Of a stretch of DNA of 64,000 nt, positions 50,906-58,706 are shown piece by piece. The DNA comes from Poindextera sp036494815 (GTDB taxonomy: Bacteria > Pseudomonadota > Alphaproteobacteria > Caulobacterales > Caulobacteraceae). The stretch covers positions 62,001 through 126,000 of the forward strand of contig DASXNV010000106.1 in NCBI GenBank assembly GCA_036494815.1, given 5' to 3'. Numbering within the stretch: the first letter of the stretch is position 1; every line of letters begins with the position of its first letter. Below the pieces are notes generated by a model. It did not search any database, was not told where the DNA came from, and saw only the letters and a list, made by a program, of their open reading frames with translations. The position numbers were made by a program, and so were the translations under genes.

Positions 50906-51826
50906 TCAGCCGCCCGGACGCCGCTCGATGTCATAGCCCGCGAACTGTTCGATCGAACGCGGGGCGATGATCAGCGACGAAACCCCCGGTGTGTCCAGAA
51001 TGAAGCGCAGGGCCGCGCCGGGGACGGTCCAGCCGCGCTCGCTGGCCTGTTGGCGCAGGCCGGCTATGGCGTCGAAGGTCGCCGGAGTCAGAAGGTGATC
51101 GTAATAGCCCGGCGCGTCATTGACCCGGGTCCCCGGCTCGGCAGGCCGGCCCTGCTGATACTTGCCGCTCAAGAGGCCACCCGCCAGGGGACTGAAGGCC
51201 ACATAGTTCAGGCCCTCGGCCTTGGCGAGGGGGATGACGGCCTCGAGATCGGCCTGTTCCAAATGATTGAACTGGTTCTGGACGTGGGTGAAGGCCGCCC
51301 GCAAGGCGCCGCTGGTGAGGGCCAGGACGGCGGTCAGGTCGGCCAGGCTGGCGTTGGAGACGCCGAAGGCGGCGATCTTGCCGGCGGCCAGGGCGCTGTC
51401 CAGCGCTTCCAGGGTTTCGTCCAGCGGCGTCTGGGGATCGAACTCGTGCATGTAATAGAGGTCGATCTGTTCCAGGCCCAAACGGTCCAGGGACCGATCG
51501 AGATGAAAGTCCACCTGGGCGCGGCTCAGGGGCCGGTCGCCCGGCGGGCAGCCGTGCGGATTGCCGAGCTTGGTGGCGATCTGGATGCGGGCGCGAAAGC
51601 CTTTGTCCTGAACCCGCAGCCATTCGCCCAACACGACCTCGCTGGCGCCGCCGCCATAGGTGTTGGCGGTGTCGAAACGCGTGAGCCCCAGGTCGCGGGC
51701 ATGGTCGAGCAAGGCCAGGGCCCGTTCGCGATCGTCGCCCTTGTCGCGCAGGGCCGGTGACGAGCCCAGCCCGCCGAAATTGCCGCAACCGAAGAAGATC
51801 CGGTCCAGCTCGTCAGCCTTGATCAT
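50906..51826 (-). CDS. Aldo/keto reductase
   Basis: A 306-residue NADPH-dependent oxidoreductase with a TIM barrel. Catalytic residues are visible: Asp and Tyr in RFDTANTYGGGASE, Lys in IATKLGNPHG and His in LYYMHEFDPQTP. The C-terminal cofactor site is SSLIIAPRSIEQF. ATG 51826 is chosen; the frame is open well upstream into the dehydratase gene, where it is not the coding frame. The substrate is unknown. It may be co-transcribed with the dehydratase and permease. Confidence 0.93.
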   Translation of the reverse strand: MIKADELDRIFFGCGNFGGLGSSPALRDKGDDRERALALLDHARDLGLTRFDTANTYGGGASEVVLGEWLRVQDKGFRARIQIATKLGNPHGCPPGDRPLSRAQVDFHLDRSLDRLGLEQIDLYYMHEFDPQTPLDETLEALDSALAAGKIAAFGVSNASLADLTAVLALTSGALRAAFTHVQNQFNHLEQADLEAVIPLAKAEGLNYVAFSPLAGGLLSGKYQQGRPAEPGTRVNDAPGYYDHLLTPATFDAIAGLRQQASERGWTVPGAALRFILDTPGVSSLIIAPRSIEQFAGYDIERRPGG

Positions 51827-51849
51827 GGTGTGAGCGTCTCCCCGGAAGC

Positions 51850-52815
51850 CTAGAACGGGTCCTGGCCGTTGAGGATCGCGCCCAGTTTCGAAGGATCGAT
51901 ATTTCCGCCGGAGACGATGCAGACGATGCTCCCCTTGCCGGACCGGCCGGACAGCGCGGCGGCCACCGAGGCGGCGCCGGCGCCTTCGGCGATGACATGG
52001 TGTCTGGCGGCCAGCAGCCGAATGGCGTCGGTGATTTCGGCGAAGGAGACGCAGAGCGCTTCGTCGACGGTCTCGCGCACCAGGGGCCACATCTCGTCAA
52101 GCACCGTGGTGCTGCCCATGCCGTCCACGAAGCTCTGGTCGTGCTTGACCTTAGTCGGACAGCCGGCCGCGAGGGCCGCGGCGGCGGGCTGCGAGGCCTG
52201 GGACTCCACGGCGATCATCCGCACGTTCGGCTTCAGCCGGCGCATGACCGAGCCTATGCCGCTGATCAGGCCGCCACCGCCGAAGGGGGCGATGACGGTG
52301 TCGAACTCCGCGAGGTCCTCAAGGATCTCCGCGCCGATGGTGGCGTTGCCGGCCACCACAGCCGACTCGGCCACCGGATGGAAGAACGCTCCCTGCGCGC
52401 CGGCGAAGCGCCGGGTCATCAACACCTGCCACCAGTCGGCGAACGGGATGCGAATCACCCTGGCGCCCAGGGCCTCCAGCGCCGCGCCCTTGGTGGCGGC
52501 CGAGCCGTCCGGCACGACGATGGTCACCGGCAACCCCATGCGCCGAGCCGCCAGGGCCAGGCCCTGGCCGAAATTGCCGGCGCTGGCGCCCAGCACTCCG
52601 CCGCGCAGGCTGTCCGGGTCCCGGGCCTTGATGGCGTTGAGGGCCGCACGGATCTTGAATGAGCCCAAGAGCTGCAGGTTTTCGAGCTTGAGATAGATGT
52701 CGACGCCGGGGACCTCCGCATCGAGCCGCCACAGCGGCGTGCGAAGGGCGACTCCGGCGATATTGGCGCGGGCGGCGTCCACGTCGGCGGCAGTGGGAAG
52801 ATGAAACGTGCTCAT
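51850..52815 (-). CDS. PLP-dependent serine/threonine dehydratase-like enzyme
   Basis: A 321-residue fold-type II PLP enzyme without an ACT domain. The PLP lysine is in LLGSFKIRAALN, ASAGNFGQG is the Asn loop (Phe replaces the usual His), and APFGGGGLISGIGS binds phosphate. Start is ATG 52815; the frame continues upstream through the permease gene but is non-coding there. Candidates are catabolic threonine/serine dehydratase, or an EutB-like dehydratase of ectoine catabolism. The upstream amino acid permease suggests it degrades an imported amino acid. Confidence 0.88.
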   Translation of the reverse strand: MSTFHLPTAADVDAARANIAGVALRTPLWRLDAEVPGVDIYLKLENLQLLGSFKIRAALNAIKARDPDSLRGGVLGASAGNFGQGLALAARRMGLPVTIVVPDGSAATKGAALEALGARVIRIPFADWWQVLMTRRFAGAQGAFFHPVAESAVVAGNATIGAEILEDLAEFDTVIAPFGGGGLISGIGSVMRRLKPNVRMIAVESQASQPAAAALAAGCPTKVKHDQSFVDGMGSTTVLDEMWPLVRETVDEALCVSFAEITDAIRLLAARHHVIAEGAGAASVAAALSGRSGKGSIVCIVSGGNIDPSKLGAILNGQDPF

Positions 52816-52832
52816 GAGGACCTTTCCGCCCG

Positions 52833-54239
52833 TCAGATTTCGACCGCTGGGCCGATGGCTTTGGCGCGCGCCGCCGCCTTGGCCTTCTTCCAGATGAAAT
52901 AGCCCACGGTCAGCAGGCCTAGCCAGGGCACGCCCACGATCCAGGAAAGGCGCCAGTCCTTGTCCAGGGCCATGGTGATCATCAGGGCCGCCAGCAGCGC
53001 CAGGCCGGCGATCTGCATCACCGGAAAGAACGGCATGCGCACGGGCAGGTCGGCGGCCTTGTGGACCTGGCGAAAGCGCAGATGGCTGAACAGGATCAGG
53101 GCCCAGACGGTGATGGCGCCGAACAGGGCCACCCCTTGAAGATAGGCGTAGGCGCGCGGGGTGAACCGGGCCAGGCCAACTGCGATCAGGATAAACGCGC
53201 CCGACAGGACGGTAGCCGCCACCGGCGCGCCGGACTTGCTGAGCCGGCCCAGGATGGACGGGGCGTAGTCGCCGCGGGACAGGGAGAACAGCATCCGCGA
53301 GCACAGATAGACATTGGTGTTCATGCCCGAGAGGGCGGCGCTGATGATGACGAAATTCATGATCCCGGCGGCGTGGGGAATGCCGGTAAGGGCCAGCACC
53401 TTGACGAAGGGGCTTTGCGACACCGCCACGCTGCCGCCGGTCTGGGTCCAGGGGATGATGGCCGCCACCACACCCAGGGCCAGGACGTAGAACAGGAACA
53501 GCCGGATCGCCATGGTGCGCAGGGCCGCGGGAATGGCCTTTTCGGGATTGGCCACCTCGCCCGAAGTCACCGCCACCACCTCGATGCCGACAAAAGACAG
53601 CAAGCCGAGGATCACCGCCATCCACATGCCTTTGAGGCCATGGGGAAGGAAGCCGCCGGGGAGCTGGTAGAGGTTGTGCAGGCCCACTGGCTTTACGCCC
53701 AGCCCGAAGATATGGACCAGGCCCAGGATGACGAAAAGCACGATGGCCGTCACCTTGATCACGGCGAACCAGTATTCGACGGTCCCGAAATTGCCGACCG
53801 ATCTCGAGTTCACATAGAGGACGATGACGGCGAAGCCCACAGACCACATCCACACCGGCGCGTCGGGGAACCAGTAGGTCATGTAGATGCCGGCGGCCAC
53901 CGCCTCGAAACCGGTGGCGATCACCTGGGCGAACCAATAGGTGTAGCGCACCACAAACCCAGCCCACGGATTGAGGTAGGTTTCGGCATAGACGCCGAAC
54001 GAGCCCGCAGCGGGGTGCATCACCGCCATCTCGGACAGGCTGAGGACCATGGCCACGGCGATGAAGCCGGCGATGGCGTAGCTGACCAGCACCGAGGGGC
54101 CAGCATAGCCGAGGGCGATGCCGCTGCTGAGGAACAGGCTGGTGCCGATGGCCCCGCCCAGGCTGATCATAACCACCTGGGCCTTGGTCAGGCCCCGATG
54201 CAGGCCCCCTTCGCGTTCCACCACTGATGGGTATTCCAA
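52833..54239 (-). CDS. APC-family amino acid permease
   Basis: A 468-residue 12-helix inner-membrane transporter of the AAT group (GabP, ProY, LysP relatives; normal length about 460). MISLGGAIGTSLFLSSG in helix 1 is the substrate-binding signature. SFVGIEVVAVTSGEVANPEK in helix 6 and RMLFSLSRGDYAPS are typical. The PLP dehydratase starts 17 bases downstream, so import and deamination of one amino acid are probably coupled. Confidence 0.93.
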   Translation of the reverse strand: MEYPSVVEREGGLHRGLTKAQVVMISLGGAIGTSLFLSSGIALGYAGPSVLVSYAIAGFIAVAMVLSLSEMAVMHPAAGSFGVYAETYLNPWAGFVVRYTYWFAQVIATGFEAVAAGIYMTYWFPDAPVWMWSVGFAVIVLYVNSRSVGNFGTVEYWFAVIKVTAIVLFVILGLVHIFGLGVKPVGLHNLYQLPGGFLPHGLKGMWMAVILGLLSFVGIEVVAVTSGEVANPEKAIPAALRTMAIRLFLFYVLALGVVAAIIPWTQTGGSVAVSQSPFVKVLALTGIPHAAGIMNFVIISAALSGMNTNVYLCSRMLFSLSRGDYAPSILGRLSKSGAPVAATVLSGAFILIAVGLARFTPRAYAYLQGVALFGAITVWALILFSHLRFRQVHKAADLPVRMPFFPVMQIAGLALLAALMITMALDKDWRLSWIVGVPWLGLLTVGYFIWKKAKAAARAKAIGPAVEI

Positions 54240-54317
54240 ACCGCACCCCCCGGCCGGCTTTCCGGCGCAGGCTACGGTACATGAAATTTCATGTTTGGGG
54301 CGCTAGAGCCTTTCAGT

Positions 54318-54369
54318 TAGAGCGCTTCCTGGTCGCCAAACCGGATCCACTTTGGCGCGAAGCGCTCTA
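54318..54369 (+). repeat. 52-bp palindromic intergenic repeat, copy B
   Basis: TAGAGCGCTTC and GAAGCGCTCTA form perfect 11-bp arms around a 30-base centre. A second inner pair (CGCCAAA and TTTGGCG) continues the stem. Length and core match copy A at 32846-32897. It lies 12 bases beyond the 3' end of the GST gene, between it and the permease promoter region. Confidence 0.85.
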
Positions 54370-54381
54370 GGCTCCTTGAAA

Positions 54382-55017
54382 TCAGACCACGGGCACGGCC
54401 ATGCCGCGCTTCACCGCCGGGCGGTCGCCCACAGCCTGCAGCCAGAGATCGATGGAGGGGAAATCGCCCCAGGCGCCGGGCGCGCCCTGTTTAAGCATGG
54501 TCGAGGCGCCCAGGGTCCAGGCGTAGCAGGCGATGTCGGCGATCGAATAGTCGGCGCCGGCCAGATAAGGATGATCCTTCAGCCGGTTCTCCATCACCTG
54601 GAACAGGCGATTGGATTCGGCGGTGAAGCGTTCGATCGCTTCCGGCGATTTTTCCTGGGAGCGCATGACGAAGAAGCCCAGCTGGCCCAGCATGGGGCCC
54701 AGGCCGCCGATCTGCCAGAAGGTCCATTCCAGAGCAGCGTAGCGGGCCGGGCCCGATGGCGCGAGAAGTTTCCCGGTCTTTTCAGCCAGATAGACCAGGA
54801 TGGCCCCGCTCTCGAACAGGCTCAGCGGGCCGCCGGGCGCGTCCTGGTCGACAATGGCCGGGATCTTGTTGTTGGGGGCGATCTTGAGGAATTCGGGGGT
54901 GAACTGCTCGTCCTTGCCGATATTGACGGCCTTGACCTCGTAATCCAGGCCGAGCTCTTCGAGGGCGATCGAAGCCTTGCGACCGTTCGGCGTGGTCCAG
55001 GTGTAGAGGGTGATCAT
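54382..55017 (-). CDS. Glutathione S-transferase (Nu/YfcG-like)
   Basis: A 211-residue GST. The thioredoxin-like N-terminal half has LYTWTTPNGRKASIALEELG and PNNKIPAIVD (cis-Pro) with LFESGAILVYLAEK, which binds glutathione. The C-terminal helical half has GGLGPMLGQLGFF and YLAGADYSIADIACY. The pattern resembles the YfcG/YghU group, which often has disulfide reductase activity. It is divergent from argE. Confidence 0.92.
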   Translation of the reverse strand: MITLYTWTTPNGRKASIALEELGLDYEVKAVNIGKDEQFTPEFLKIAPNNKIPAIVDQDAPGGPLSLFESGAILVYLAEKTGKLLAPSGPARYAALEWTFWQIGGLGPMLGQLGFFVMRSQEKSPEAIERFTAESNRLFQVMENRLKDHPYLAGADYSIADIACYAWTLGASTMLKQGAPGAWGDFPSIDLWLQAVGDRPAVKRGMAVPVV

Positions 55018-55119
55018 TCGGCGGGTTCCCTATGGCGTCGATAGGCAAGTGGGGCGGGGCGCGGCTCAATCAAGTCATGCCCCCTTGGGCGCAGCCGTTC
55101 GGGGCGTTAGCTTGGCTCC

Positions 55120-56295
55120 ATGTTGAACTCAGAAGATCTCGCCGCCCGCGCGACCGAACAGCTGGCCCGCCTGGTGGCTTTCGACACCACCTCGCGCAAT
55201 TCGAATCTGGACCTGATCGGCTATGTGGAGGCGACCCTGGCCGAGATCGGCGTGGCCTCGCGGCGGGTGGTCAGCGCCGATGGGTCCAAGGCCAATCTGC
55301 TGGCCAGTATCGGCCCGGCGGTGGAAGGCGGCATCGTGCTGTCCGGCCATACCGACGTGGTGCCGGTGGACGGCCAGCCCTGGACCAGCGACCCGTTCGT
55401 GCTGACCCCGCGCGGGGACAAGCTGTATGGGCGGGGAACCTGCGACATGAAGGGGTTTCTGGCCCTGGCCCTGGCGGCGGCTCCCGGCTTCAAGGCCGCG
55501 CCGCTGAAGCGTCCGGTGCATCTGGCCTTTTCCTATGACGAGGAGGTGGGCTGCCTGGGCGCGCCGGACCTGATCGCCGAGATCGTGGCCAACACCCCCC
55601 GGCCGTGGGCGGTGATCGTGGGCGAGCCCACCGGCATGGAGGCGGTGGCGGGCCACAAGGGCATCGCCTCGTTCCGGGTGACGGTGAACGGCCACGAGGC
55701 CCATTCCAGCCAGACCCATCTGGGCCTGTCGGCCAATATGGCGGCGATCCGGCTGATGAGCTCGCTGGTGGCCCTGTCCGACCGGCTGGCGCACGAGGCC
55801 GATCCGGCCTCGCCCTTCACGCCCAAGGGCGCGAGCCTGACCATCGGCCAGGTCAATGGCGGCACGGCGGTCAATATCCTGGCCCGGGAATGCGTGTTCC
55901 TGTTCGACCTGCGCACGCCGGCGGGGATGGATCCCAAGGCGATCCTCAAGGACTTCTTCGCCGAGGTGGAGGCGATGGACGCGGCCATGAAGACGCGCTT
56001 TCCCGAGGCCGGGGCGCGGATCGAGCTGCGCGCCATCACTCCGGCCCTGGCCACCGAGGAGGGCGGCGTGGCCGAGCTGTTCGCCCGCCGCCTGGCCGGG
56101 GACAACGGCCCGGTGCGCGCCGTGCCCTATGCCGCCGAGGCCGGGCAGTTCCAGCAGGCCGGCTATTCCACGGTGATCTGTGGACCCGGCTATATCGACC
56201 AGGCCCACCAGCCGGACGAATATGTGGAGATCAGCCAGATGCAGCGAGGCGCGGCGTTCATGGCGCGGCTGGTTGAGGCGCTCTGCACGGACTAG
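55120..56295 (+). CDS. argE: Acetylornithine deacetylase
   Basis: A 391-residue M20-family di-zinc hydrolase of arginine synthesis. Metal ligands are His77 and Asp79 (SGHTDVVPVDG), Asp109 (TCDMKGFLAL), the catalytic glutamates in SYDEEVGCLG, and the later GEPTGMEAV and His in GPGYIDQAHQPDEY. The last motif separates ArgE from DapE. It is a second M20 enzyme in this window, distinct from dapE. tsaE follows after 38 bases. Confidence 0.94.
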   Translation: MLNSEDLAARATEQLARLVAFDTTSRNSNLDLIGYVEATLAEIGVASRRVVSADGSKANLLASIGPAVEGGIVLSGHTDVVPVDGQPWTSDPFVLTPRGDKLYGRGTCDMKGFLALALAAAPGFKAAPLKRPVHLAFSYDEEVGCLGAPDLIAEIVANTPRPWAVIVGEPTGMEAVAGHKGIASFRVTVNGHEAHSSQTHLGLSANMAAIRLMSSLVALSDRLAHEADPASPFTPKGASLTIGQVNGGTAVNILARECVFLFDLRTPAGMDPKAILKDFFAEVEAMDAAMKTRFPEAGARIELRAITPALATEEGGVAELFARRLAGDNGPVRAVPYAAEAGQFQQAGYSTVICGPGYIDQAHQPDEYVEISQMQRGAAFMARLVEALCTD

Positions 56296-56333
56296 GATCG
56301 GGGCTTACAGGCCTGGACTGGGGAGCGATCGCC

Positions 56334-56807
56334 ATGCATCTGCCCGCGGAGGGTGATTTTCGGCTTGCGGACGACGGCGCCACGGCCCGGCTGGGGGCCG
56401 CGGTGGCCCATACGCTGGAGGCCGGCGAGGCGGTTTGCCTGTGGGGTCCCCTGGGCGCCGGCAAGTCGACCCTGGCCCGGGGCCTGATCCGCGCCCTGAC
56501 GCGGCCGGATGAGGATGTTCCGAGCCCCACCTTCACCCTGGTGCAGTTCTATGACAGCCCGACCCTGCGCCTGGCCCATTTCGACCTCTATCGCCTGACC
56601 AGGCCGGAAGAGCTGGAGGAGGTCGGCCTGGACGAGGCCCTGGACAATGGCGCGGTGGTGATCGAATGGCCGGATCGGCTGCATGGCCATCTGCCGCCGG
56701 ATCGACTCGATATAGAGATCGCCGTCGAGGGCCGCGGGGCGGCGGAAACCCGGCTGGCGCGCCTGACGCCGCATGGGAACTGGGAAGGACGGCCGATTGA
56801 GTTCTGA
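56334..56807 (+). CDS. tsaE: tRNA threonylcarbamoyladenosine synthesis ATPase TsaE
   Basis: A 157-residue P-loop ATPase needed for t6A37 tRNA modification with TsaB/TsaD. Walker A is LWGPLGAGKSTLARGLIR, followed by SPTFTLVQFYD and LAHFDLYRLTRPEELEEVGL. It overlaps the next gene by 11 bases. The tsaE-amgK-murU linkage is common in alphaproteobacteria. Confidence 0.96.
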   Translation: MHLPAEGDFRLADDGATARLGAAVAHTLEAGEAVCLWGPLGAGKSTLARGLIRALTRPDEDVPSPTFTLVQFYDSPTLRLAHFDLYRLTRPEELEEVGLDEALDNGAVVIEWPDRLHGHLPPDRLDIEIAVEGRGAAETRLARLTPHGNWEGRPIEF

Positions 56808-57888
56808 ACGCGAGGCGCTGAAGGCCGCCTTTCTTGCAAGCTGTGGCCTGGGCGACGCGCGGCGGGTGACACTGACAGGAGACGCCTCCACGCGGCTCTA
56901 CGAGCGCCTGCATCGGCCGGACGGGACCAGCCTGATCTTCATGGACCAGCCGCCGTCGGTGGAGACCGCCCCCTGCCCGCCGCAGGCCACCCCGGCCGAG
57001 CGCTCGGCCCTGGGCTACAACGCCAGCGCCCGGCTGGCCGCCGGGCGGGTGGACGCCTTTGTGGCCGCGGCCGGCTATCTGCGCGGGCGCGGCCTGTCGG
57101 CGCCACAGATCCTGGCCGCCGATCCGGCCCAGGGCCTGGCGGTGCTGGAGGACCTGGGCGACGATCTCTACGCCCGCCTGATCGACGCCGGCATGGCGGA
57201 AGAGCCGCTGTACGAGGCGGCCATAGACCTGATGGTCCGCCTGCACGCCGAACCGCCGCCGGCGGTGCTGGAGGCGGAGGGGGTGAGCTGGCCCCTGCTG
57301 ACCTATGACACCCTGGCGCTGAAGACCGGCGGGGACATGTTCATCGAGTGGTGGCCGAAATATGCCGGTTCCGAGCCCTTCTCCGCCGAGGCCGTGACCG
57401 AGTGGAACGCCCTGTGGGCGCCGATCCGCCAGCGCGGCGAGGCCGGCGCCAGCGTCTTCGCCCACCGCGACTATCACGCGGAGAACCTGATCTGGCTGCC
57501 CGATCGCGAGGGCGCGGCGCGGGTCGGCCTGCTCGATTTCCAGGACGCCCTGCTGGCCCATCCGGCCTGGGATCTTCTTTCCCTGCTGCAGGACGCCCGC
57601 CGCGACGTGGCGCCGGACCTGGAGGCGCGGATGCTGGACCGCTATCTGGCCGCCCGGCCCCAGGTGGAGCGCGCAGCCTTCCTGGCCGATTATCGCGGCC
57701 TGGCCGCGCTGAACGCCATGCGCATCCTGTTCATCTTCGCTCGCCAGGTGGCCGGTTTCGGCCGCCCGCGCTATGCCAACCTGATGCCGCGGGTCTGGCG
57801 CACCCTGGAGCGGGACCTGGCCGAGCCCAGTTTCGCGGCCCTGCGCGCCTGGTTCGACCGCGAAATCCCGCCCGAGACACGCCCATGA
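56797..57888 (+). CDS. amgK: N-acetylmuramate/N-acetylglucosamine kinase
   Basis: A 363-residue aminoglycoside-phosphotransferase-fold kinase. The context (upstream tsaE, downstream murU) and sequence fit AmgK of the muropeptide recycling route that bypasses de novo UDP-MurNAc synthesis. Kinase motifs are FAHRDYHAENLIW (catalytic Asp) and LLDFQDALLAHPAWDLLSLL (metal-binding Asp). TTG 56797 is chosen because GGAAGGA lies 7 bases upstream; an ATG at 56773 is in frame. It overlaps murU by ATGA. Confidence 0.9.
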   Translation: MSSEREALKAAFLASCGLGDARRVTLTGDASTRLYERLHRPDGTSLIFMDQPPSVETAPCPPQATPAERSALGYNASARLAAGRVDAFVAAAGYLRGRGLSAPQILAADPAQGLAVLEDLGDDLYARLIDAGMAEEPLYEAAIDLMVRLHAEPPPAVLEAEGVSWPLLTYDTLALKTGGDMFIEWWPKYAGSEPFSAEAVTEWNALWAPIRQRGEAGASVFAHRDYHAENLIWLPDREGAARVGLLDFQDALLAHPAWDLLSLLQDARRDVAPDLEARMLDRYLAARPQVERAAFLADYRGLAALNAMRILFIFARQVAGFGRPRYANLMPRVWRTLERDLAEPSFAALRAWFDREIPPETRP

Positions 57889-58616
57889 GCGGCCCGACCA
57901 CGGCGATGGTGCTGGCGGCGGGCCTGGGGACGCGCATGCGGCCCCTCACCGACCACAGCCCCAAGGCTCTGATCAAGGTGGGCGGCAAGGCCCTGATCGA
58001 CCACACCCTTGACCGCCTTGTGGAGGCCGGCGTGACCACCGCGGTGGTCAATGTCCACGCCCATGCCGAGCAGATGATCGCCCATCTGGACGCCCGCTCG
58101 GCCCGCGATCCGTCCCTGACCCTGCACATCTCCGACGAGCGCGGCGGCCTCCTGGAGACCGGCGGCGGGGTGAAGAAGGCGCGGGCGCTGTTGGGCGAGG
58201 AGCCGATCTGGGTGGCCAATAGCGACTATGTCTGGAGCGACGATGGCGAGCCCCCGGCCCTGGCCCGATTGGCCGCCATGTGGGACCCGGTGACCATGGA
58301 CGCCTGCGTGATCGTTGTGCCCAAGGACCGCACCCAGGGATTCGACACCCCCGGCGATTTCTTTCAGGACGCAGAGGGCGCCCTGACCCATCGGGGTGCG
58401 TCAATCACCGCGCCCCTGCACTGTTTCGGCGTACAGATCCTCGATCCGCGGCCGGTCTACGCCACGCCCGAGGATCGCTTTTCGCTGTTCCGCACCTGGA
58501 TGGCCGCCGCCGAGCGGCGCCGCCTGATCGGCTTTACGCCCGACGGTTTCTGGATGCAGGTCGGCGATCCCGCCGCATTGGAGGCGGCGGAGGCGAGACT
58601 GCGGGCGGATGCCTGA
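57885..58616 (+). CDS. murU: N-acetylmuramate alpha-1-phosphate uridylyltransferase
   Basis: A 243-residue sugar nucleotidyltransferase. The N-terminal MVLAAGLGTRMRPLTDHSPK is the nucleotide loop and ISDERGGLLETGGGVKKA the sugar-binding region. WVANSDYVW carries the metal Asp, and GFTPDGFWMQVGDPAALEAA is near the C-terminus. With AmgK it turns recycled MurNAc into UDP-MurNAc. Coupled to amgK by ATGA. Confidence 0.91.
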   Translation: MSGPTTAMVLAAGLGTRMRPLTDHSPKALIKVGGKALIDHTLDRLVEAGVTTAVVNVHAHAEQMIAHLDARSARDPSLTLHISDERGGLLETGGGVKKARALLGEEPIWVANSDYVWSDDGEPPALARLAAMWDPVTMDACVIVVPKDRTQGFDTPGDFFQDAEGALTHRGASITAPLHCFGVQILDPRPVYATPEDRFSLFRTWMAAAERRRLIGFTPDGFWMQVGDPAALEAAEARLRADA

Positions 58617-58706
58617 ATCGGCGCCGCGCGGAAATAGGATGCGGTGGTCGAGCCCGGACAGCGTTAGTCTTTGCGCCGACCGTTTCCATAGACTTGGCGC
58701 GGTGAC

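Noticed and set aside
51850..54282. An 810-codon frame that could be read as a dehydratase with a 490-residue N-terminal domain
   Set aside because: The upstream part is the permease gene read in the wrong frame. The dehydratase starts at 52815 with a normal N-terminus.
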